Origin: Gautieria morchelliformis
Lineage: Eukaryota > Basidiomycota > Agaricomycetes > Gomphales > Gomphaceae
Assembly (NCBI GenBank): GCA_015179125.1
Contig: WHVA01000150.1
Location: 1-64,000 of the forward strand
Reading direction: 5' to 3'
Length of the DNA: 64,000 bases
Part shown: piece by piece, positions 58,108 through 64,000 of the stretch
How the letters are laid out: each line of letters begins with the position of its first letter
Position numbering within the stretch: the first letter of the stretch is position 1
The notes under the pieces: model-generated
Databases searched by the model: none
The model's input: only the letters and a program-made list of their open reading frames with translations
What the model was told of the DNA's origin: nothing
Position numbers and translations under genes: made by a program

Positions 58108-58797
58108 TGTGAGTAAGACAGGAAAGTGAGCCTGCAAACTTGACGGGCGGTAAGATGGAAAACTCGAGCTCAGTTGACCAGATGGACGTACCCCGATGTA
58201 TTCACCTGTCTCAAAAGATAAGTAGTATAGCTCTGTAGCTAGTTTATACAGTACGGCAAGACGCTTTCGGGGAGTCGGAGTTGGATGACACATCCCTCCG
58301 GCAACTAATACTTATTTATGCTGGCTCCGAGAAGGTCAATTCTCATTGTATCGACGCTATATAGAAGGTCGCTTGCGAATGATTCCCACGGCGGCATGGC
58401 TAAGGATAGTCTGTGAGTATGACAAGCAGCGTCTTCCATATCTCAGCATAAAACGGTGGAGATCATATGGAATGGGTCTATTTCTGCTTGCAGGGCAACA
58501 GCGTGTGGTCCAAGTATACTGTAGACTATGTACAGTAGGCACCAATGCTTATAACTAATCGGAAGGCCTTACTGTACACGCAAAGAAGTGCAGATCCCCC
58601 GTGTGCGGCCCGACTCGGAAATGATGATCGCAGACTGTGGCCTGGTCGCAGGGTCTCCACATGGTCATACTTCCCATCGTGTCGTCATCCCTGAAAGGGT
58701 AAAGGGATAAAGCGAGAGTATGTTTAATAAGTTAGATTCAAATATGCAATTCGAAATCAATCATCACTAAAAGCCAGTGAGCGAGTCGAATAACTTC
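58108..58797. other. Intergenic region upstream of TRK
   Basis: No gene recognised. It contains the TRK promoter side and the TIM22 3' side. The short plus-strand frame at 58346-58558 shows no features. Confidence 0.45.
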
Positions 58798-59507
58798 TCA
58801 AGCAGACAGTGCGTACTCTGCCGTTTCTCTCCGCAGGAAGAGGTCTATCGCGGCAGAAAACGCTGCAAATGCAACAGCACCACCCAAGGATGCTCGTGGC
58901 CCTTGTGAGCGGGCTAAAATACCTCCTGCGAGAAAACCCGCGGCCACCGGATTCACCATATCATTTTTAGCGCGATACTAGTGGGAAGATCCTATTAGAA
59001 CGAGATAGCGACAAAATAAAACACCGAGATACGCGCACCGACTCTATAACACACTCGATGCCTCCAAATAGTCCACCTACCTTTCCAAACCCCTTGCCGC
59101 TGCGTAACATCCCACGACCCATGTCCCGAAACATTTCTACCGTCTTCTGTCGGGTATTCAACCCTGCCGCAGCTTGTGAACGTAAGAGCGGGTCTTCGTA
59201 CGCAAAGCTGGTGGACATGAGGGAAAAGAACGCCCCGATTGCGAACCCTGTGTGTGATGTTGACCACGGTGACAGGAACAGTATGGATGGTAAACAACTA
59301 CCTCCACCACCCGCCAGCAAAGTTTTGATGGCACAGGACTCCATGCCTGTCTGTGTCCACTCCGCCCATTTCTTCTGCTGCATTAAAGCAGCTCTATCAT
59401 CCTCGGTGGTACCTAGAGCGATCAGAATGACATTGTACGACGGCATATAAATTACCTGGTGGAAGAGGCTCCTGCCCAGCTGGGTAAAGAGGAGCCGTCC
59501 AAGGCAT
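58798..59507 (-). CDS. TIM22: Mitochondrial inner-membrane translocase subunit TIM22
   Basis: Channel subunit of the TIM22 complex that inserts carrier proteins into the inner mitochondrial membrane. Exons 59507-59456, 59412-59302, 59247-59039 and 58977-58798 sum to 552 nt (183 residues), the normal family size. N-terminus: [13 protein letters not shown]. The conserved cysteine region Met-Glu-Ser-Cys-Ala-Ile-Lys precedes the first glycine-rich helix. Then [16 protein letters not shown], [14 protein letters not shown], and two more helices. Divergent from the methyltransferase gene, start codons 50 bp apart. Confidence 0.95.
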
Positions 59508-59557
59508 TGAAAACAACGCGTGTGTGACACGTGCTGTCACACTCACGTATCATCCTC
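59508..59557. promoter_or_regulatory. 50-bp bidirectional promoter, TIM22 and methyltransferase
   Basis: Only 50 bp separate the two start codons. The gap contains a 21-bp quasi-palindrome at 59522-59542. Its arms are GTGTGACA and TGTCACAC (perfect inverted 8-mers), flanking CGTGC. CACGTG (E-box) sits at 59528-59533 in the middle. No TATA box is visible. Transcription of each gene probably starts within this gap, or within or upstream of the other gene's leader. Confidence 0.7.
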
Positions 59558-60794
59558 ATGCCGAATCCGCACTTGCGAGCTCGCGATCCTGATGCCGCCA
59601 TACGTTCCACAAACACAGATGCTTCGCATGCGCGGATATCGGCAGTCCGAAAGCAATACCTGCGCGATCCCTTCATAGCTTCATTGGTTCCTCAGGCACA
59701 CCTTGTTCCCACTCGCTCCCCGCTCATTAATATCGGGACATATGTTAGGTCCGAAGCGATAGATGACCTCGTGCTGGGGTGGCTGAAATACGCAGGTGCA
59801 GACGGGAAGAAAGTTCAAATCGTTAGTCTTGGGGCGGGCAGCGACACCAGATTTTGGCGGCTCGCGGTATGTTGGGATGCGAACACACGTCAGCCTTGTT
59901 GAACGTCATGCGGATAGACTGGTCCGTTGAGTCAGGATGGATGGCTCCAGGCACGGCTCGCACGCTATCTGGAAGTTGACTTTTCCGAGATTACGGGGGC
60001 CAAAGTGGACGCTATACAATGCCACAGAGAACTGAGCTCTGTAATAGGAGAGTTCACCGTTTCAGGTGAGCACGTGCAGTCTAATGCCCCGGCTCAGTAC
60101 TAATTAGTGACGGCTCAGGGGCCTCTCTCACATCTCCGATCTACGCTATTCGTGATGTGGATCTCCGTGATCTCGAAAGTATTTTCCATGTCCTTCTTCG
60201 GACGGGTGAGACTGCCCTCCTCGACTGCTCTGTTCCCACCCTGGTTCTCGCGGAGTGTGTGCTCGTATACATGGCCCCAAGTCAGTCTGACGCGTTGCTG
60301 GCATGGTTTTCGAGTACATTCAGTGTCATTGGTGCCATCGTATACGAGATGTTTGGACTCAACGACAGCTTTGGTAGGGTTATGAAAGAGAATCTGAAGG
60401 TGGAGCATTAATGGCCCTGTTGGGGGTTATTATTTAACCACGCTGCGGTTGCAGACACGCAACGTATCTCTCCCGGGAGTCGATGCGTATCCAACCCTTG
60501 ATGCACAATCGCGGCGATTTACGAGTCATGGATACACAATCGCTCGTTCCTTGACTCTCCGGGATATCCGCAATGAATACATCAAGGCTGATGAACTGAG
60601 GCGGTACGCACATTATGTTTTTGTGGCCTGTCGTGGCGCCTACGAAACTTTTTGGTTGCTGCAGGATCGCCCAGCTGGAGCTGGTGGATGAAATAGAGGA
60701 GCTGGAGCTTGTTCTGGGACATTACGTCATAACGTGGGCCATGAAAGCCGATGAGGAAGGCGGCTCCGAAGCGTGGGGACTGAGACGAAAGTAG
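59558..60794 (+). CDS. PPM1: Protein phosphatase 2A leucine carboxyl methyltransferase (PPM1/LCMT1)
   Basis: Transfers a methyl group from S-adenosylmethionine to the C-terminal leucine of the PP2A catalytic subunit. Exons 59558-59866, 59951-60065, 60119-60399, 60455-60603 and 60665-60794 sum to 984 nt (327 residues), the usual size. Conserved blocks are Arg-Lys-Gln-Tyr-Leu-Arg-Asp-Pro-Phe, Asn-Ile-Gly-Thr-Tyr-Val-Arg, the SAM loop Ser-Leu-Gly-Ala-Gly-Ser-Asp-Thr-Arg-Phe-Trp-Arg, and Leu-Glu-Val-Asp-Phe. Also visible are Ala-Glu-Cys-Val-Leu-Val-Tyr-Met and, at the end, His-Tyr-Val-Ile-Thr-Trp-Ala. The exon 3 acceptor is the CTCAG at 60118; an earlier TTAG at 60108 would break the frame. Confidence 0.95.
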
Positions 60795-61570
60795 GGTGCC
60801 ACATGAATCAAATGCGTCCCTGATATGCCCTGGATCTGGCCATTAGATATATATTACGCTTTACGTTGCAGATCATGTGAATACGGGTACTACTGGAGGT
60901 AGAGCTACATTCGCTGCAAACTTTAACTTACACTTGCGAGATCGCAAAAGTGCTGCGGTGGGGATGGGGTCACTCCGACAGGTGAGTGCTACTTACCAGG
61001 GACAACCCGAGTCCGGCTTACTGTAACTCCAGCTTATTTAATTCAGATGACCGTTCTATTCGGTAAAGTTGAGAGAAGAGAAATTACGCTCCCCGGCCCC
61101 TCGGCCTACCCCTCGCGAACCCAAGCTATAAAAAAACCATCGAGCCCAGCCTATTTTTGCGACGGTCACCTTTCTTTATCGAGAATCGGCTTGCACACGA
61201 CACCTGTCACAAGCCCTCACTCATAGGACGGAGAAGTCCAAGATGAGCTCTAGTAATCCTCCCCTGCGTAGTCTCTACCATTCCTTCGTCTTCCCTAATG
61301 CTTCCTTCATCTACTCTAGGGACTTCCGTATATCAACGCTTAAACTGGTTGTACCGCCCCCGCAGTCCCCATCCTCCGCCATGATTTGGCACTAAAGGCC
61401 GGCCCCTCCCCCCTTTGGAACAAGCCTCTCCCAATAAATTATCTAGCCCGTCAACCGGCAACATCACCTTTCCGTTTTGTTGGTTCGTCTTCCACTTAAA
61501 GCCATATCACCCTATATAAGTCCTGGCCAGCTTATCCACTCCCCTAGTCACACTGGCTCGTCATTTCGTC
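60795..61570. other. Intergenic region, promoter of the zinc-finger gene
   Basis: No gene recognised. CCTATATAAG at 61511-61520 is a good TATA box about 55 bp before the ATG at 61571. Upstream, CT-rich runs fill 61250-61480. Confidence 0.55.
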
Positions 61571-62537
61571 ATGCAAAATAAAAGACACAATGACCTTAGA
61601 GGGTACGGCAGCTACTCTGGTTCCCCAGAATCTTCATTGCCACCTTTACACGAAGTCCTCGGCGGTCCGTGTAATTCTCCCTTTTTAAACCGACACTCCT
61701 CACGAGCCCTGTCCCCCTCTTTAGACCTCCTTGTCCATAGAGCAAGCTCACCGCCCCCTCGCCACAAGTTGTCCAGCAATCGTGGCGAATCTATCAGAAA
61801 TGTGAGTCATGCGCACGTCAGACGAGGTGGAATTGACCTCTCCATACTTTACCCAATACAGGACCCAAGCGTTCGCAGTGGTGGATCGGATGCTCCGACA
61901 TCGTCACGACCCCGAGCATACCAAGCACCCACATCATCACTATCTCCTAACGCTACAACGTCACGATCGGTCTACTCTCCTCCTCCTCCTTCAGCCCGGA
62001 GGGACCTTCCTACGTCCAGCGGGCGCCCCTCTTCTAAGCTGTCGTCTTCATACTCCTATGACCTGTTCAACGTTACCCCTGACAAAGGACTTGTCCACCA
62101 ACGCTCCTCTGGGCAAGACGACCTGGATGACTCAAGAACACGCACAACACGCACAACCGACTCATCCGATACACTTCGCAAATACGCATGTTCAGAATGT
62201 GGCAAGCGATTCACAAAGCCCAGCACCTTGAAAGTGTGTCGCAATTTACTTCATCCGGGCACAAGGATCTAAGGCTTCAAAAAACAGAACCACAGCTTAA
62301 CTCATACAGGAGAGAAGCGTGAGTGTCGTGATTTCCTGCTGCGGTCACGCCCTGAAAATTTTCTTGTCAGCGTTTGAATGCAGCCATCCTGGCTGCGGAA
62401 AACGATTTAGTATGGCCAGTAACATGCAGCGCCACGTGAAGACACATTCGTCTGGAGGCGCCTTTCAGGAGGTACGGTTCGCCGAAGATATGGGCGGGGA
62501 GGATAGGCCTGGACCCTCTGTTCGGTTTCCAAGCTAG
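61571..62537 (+). CDS. C2H2 zinc-finger protein, two fingers
   Basis: Probably a DNA-binding regulator in the nucleus. Exons 61571-61801, 61862-62233, 62288-62318 and 62371-62537 sum to 801 nt (266 residues). The 60-nt first intron (61802-61861, GTGAGT...TACAG) has no stop and keeps the frame, so it could also be retained, adding 20 residues. The N-terminal 180 residues are Ser/Pro-rich without a domain. Finger 1: Tyr-Ala-Cys-x2-Cys-Gly-Lys-Arg-Phe...His-Ser-Leu-Thr-His. Linker Thr-Gly-Glu-Lys-Pro. Finger 2: Phe-Glu-Cys-x4-Cys-Gly-Lys-Arg-Phe...His-Val-Lys-Thr-His. The fingers are split by two introns. Target genes cannot be inferred. Confidence 0.9.
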
Positions 62538-63795
62538 ACTTCAGTATATATGCCGGCTACGACCCCGTCGAATCGAATTCTGGACTGATGTTGTAGCCGC
62601 TTTCTGGCTCGCTTCTCATTTCCCTCGCTAGACCCAGTGTATTTTTGCATCGATATGATTGCGTCCCTGGAACAATCAGAATCACTACATAGATCTCGAT
62701 TGCCGCGTTATGTCCATTTGTACACGACCGGTATGTATGTCATGATCAAGCTTGTATCTGCCGTCCATCTTTCATCAGTGGTATTTGCAGATTTATTTTT
62801 AAAAGGTTTCCTCGGATTCCAAAGTTATCTCAGCGTCCTGTATATATTGCCCTTACGATGAGTGACATCATGGCCCTTGTGTGTCACGCATGAAGGCCAG
62901 CCGCCTTGAACCTGCTATAATAGAGTCTGAATCTACAGTTTGCTGGTACATGTTCCCTGAATTACAATAGGGCGTTCGTGAAATCGGTGTCCCGCACTCC
63001 GACGCGAACTCCCAGTTCGTGAATTCCGCCACTTTGCGAAAGCAGTCTCGACCCTCAGCTTCGGCAGCAAACTCTGACGTCACTCCAATATGGAAATTAA
63101 TTACTACAGTACTAGACAATTTTCTTTGCCTTCCTTTTCTTAATTTTCCGCAGCACACGCATGCGCTGTCGCAGTACTGTGCGCAGCCTGGTCCCTGCCT
63201 ATTCATCCAGGTCCATATGAGATGACAGGGAAGCCGAGTCCGAGGGAGAGGAGATGAGATGAGATGCAGGATGCGGAGACGGTAGTACTGTACTACAGAT
63301 AGTTGACATAATCCTCCCGAGTCTGAGCCACTCGCACCCTCTGAGCCATCCGGTTCATCTGTAAATGTCCCAACCGCGTCATCTTCATCAGCATGACGAC
63401 GGATGCGCCCAAGCATCCTAGCATGTGGGCAGCATGCGTGTAGCAGTCGTTTGCGCACATACTTTCTCACTATTATTTTTAAGTTATTTATACAAATATT
63501 AGTCCACTTTGCGGTTCTCTACCATCTTTAATTGAAGGGTTTTTGTTTATGTTCTAACCTCCTTTACACAAGCTCCTTAGGTTTGGAAGATAATTACCAT
63601 TATTAGTGATATTGTTGATACTAAGTGCTTGGTTACTCGATCGCGCTTCAAGTGTAAGGTCTTCCGATTCCAAATTGCAAACCAATCGAGTTCATTACAC
63701 GTGACAAGTCGCCAGCGACATGGTTGGTCATAAAATGAGGGTTGTCTTTGTAGCGTCGTACACTACAAATCCGAATACTCTCGTATCATATAGGC
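62538..63795. other. Intergenic, possible unrecognised minus-strand gene
   Basis: The frame 62868-63470 (minus, 200 codons) includes an Asp/Gly/Ser/Glu-rich stretch but no recognisable domain, and I could not fit a convincing splice pattern. The rest holds TATA-like and AT-rich sequence and the 3' flank of the FKBP gene. Low support for any gene. Confidence 0.35.
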
Positions 63796-64000
63796 CTAAA
63801 GCTCTTCCCTTCCCTCGGGTGATTTTCTGTTCAATATATCTAGTAATTCGACATCAAAAACAAGCGTGGCACCCCCAGGGATGGTAGGTGGAGATCCGCG
63901 ATCACCTTCCAGTCAACGGTTCATCATTGAATGAAGGAGTGCGAGGATACAAACCGGCACGTACCATACCCCAAACTGCTCGGGATACGAAGCTTGCGCT
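63796..64000 (-). CDS. FKBP-type peptidyl-prolyl isomerase, C-terminal part
   Basis: Gene enters from the right edge. Exons 64000-63965 (partial) and 63905-63796, joined by a 59-nt intron. The sequence encodes Lys-Leu-Arg-Ile-Pro-Ser-Ser-Leu-Gly-Tyr-Gly-Asp-Arg-Gly-Ser-Pro-Pro-Thr-Ile-Pro. It continues Gly-Gly-Ala-Thr-Leu-Val-Phe-Asp-Val-Glu-Leu-Leu, the last third of the FKBP domain, including the Tyr and Ile/Pro loop that line the active site. A short charged tail (Glu-Gly-Arg-Glu-Glu-Leu) ends the protein without an ER-retention signal. Most of the gene is outside the window. Confidence 0.9.

Noticed and set aside
62868-63470. 200-codon minus-strand frame as a gene
   Set aside because: No recognisable domain or consistent splice model; kept only as a remark in the intergenic entry.

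Overview
The window is genomic DNA of a filamentous basidiomycete. Nearly every host gene is cut by short introns (about 47-86 nt, one near 180 nt) with GT...AG ends. The inventory includes a CBM1-GH10 xylanase, a fungal TRK potassium transporter, a vacuolar-type Ca2+-ATPase and a fungal-type eIF4G. The mobile elements are Ty3/gypsy chromoviruses and Ty1/copia elements. Agaricomycotina is well supported. A Rhizoctonia/Ceratobasidium-like fungus is my guess from overall flavour only and is untested.

The window has two halves. Positions 1 to about 33.8 kb form a transposon graveyard with no convincing intact host gene. It holds broken gypsy and copia polyproteins, at least three solo LTRs whose target duplications and empty sites can be read directly, a foldback element carrying a CACTA-like MITE, a 20-bp minisatellite, and a chimeric fragment of a flavin monooxygenase joined in frame to a piece of a PMS1-type mismatch-repair gene. 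One structurally complete gypsy element (25141-31583, minus strand) keeps both 481-bp LTRs, a 5-bp target duplication, Gag, and Pol with a C-terminal chromodomain. It also has a self-priming (Tf1-like) primer-binding site. Its Pol is inactivated by four stops, each explained by CGA to TGA, plus a small deletion and a changed protease active site.

From 33.9 kb to the right edge the region is ordinary, gene-dense euchromatin. In order: GH10 xylanase (-), PEX11-family peroxisomal protein (+), PMC1-type Ca2+-ATPase (+), a four-helix membrane protein (+), a membrane-anchored spermidine-synthase-fold protein (+), eIF4G (+), TRK potassium transporter (-), TIM22 (-), PP2A leucine carboxyl methyltransferase (+), a two-finger C2H2 protein (+), and the 3' end of an FKBP prolyl isomerase (-). 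I derived exon models by hand from splice consensus plus family similarity. For the full-length genes the exon lengths sum to a multiple of three. TIM22 and the methyltransferase are divergent with only 50 bp between their start codons, and that gap holds a palindrome centred on CACGTG. The TRK gene uses 8-, 15- and 16-nt microexons.

The host genes do not form one pathway. They are mixed housekeeping functions: translation initiation, mitochondrial import, peroxisome division, Ca2+ and K+ transport and PP2A maturation. One is a secreted plant-cell-wall enzyme lying directly at the transposon border.
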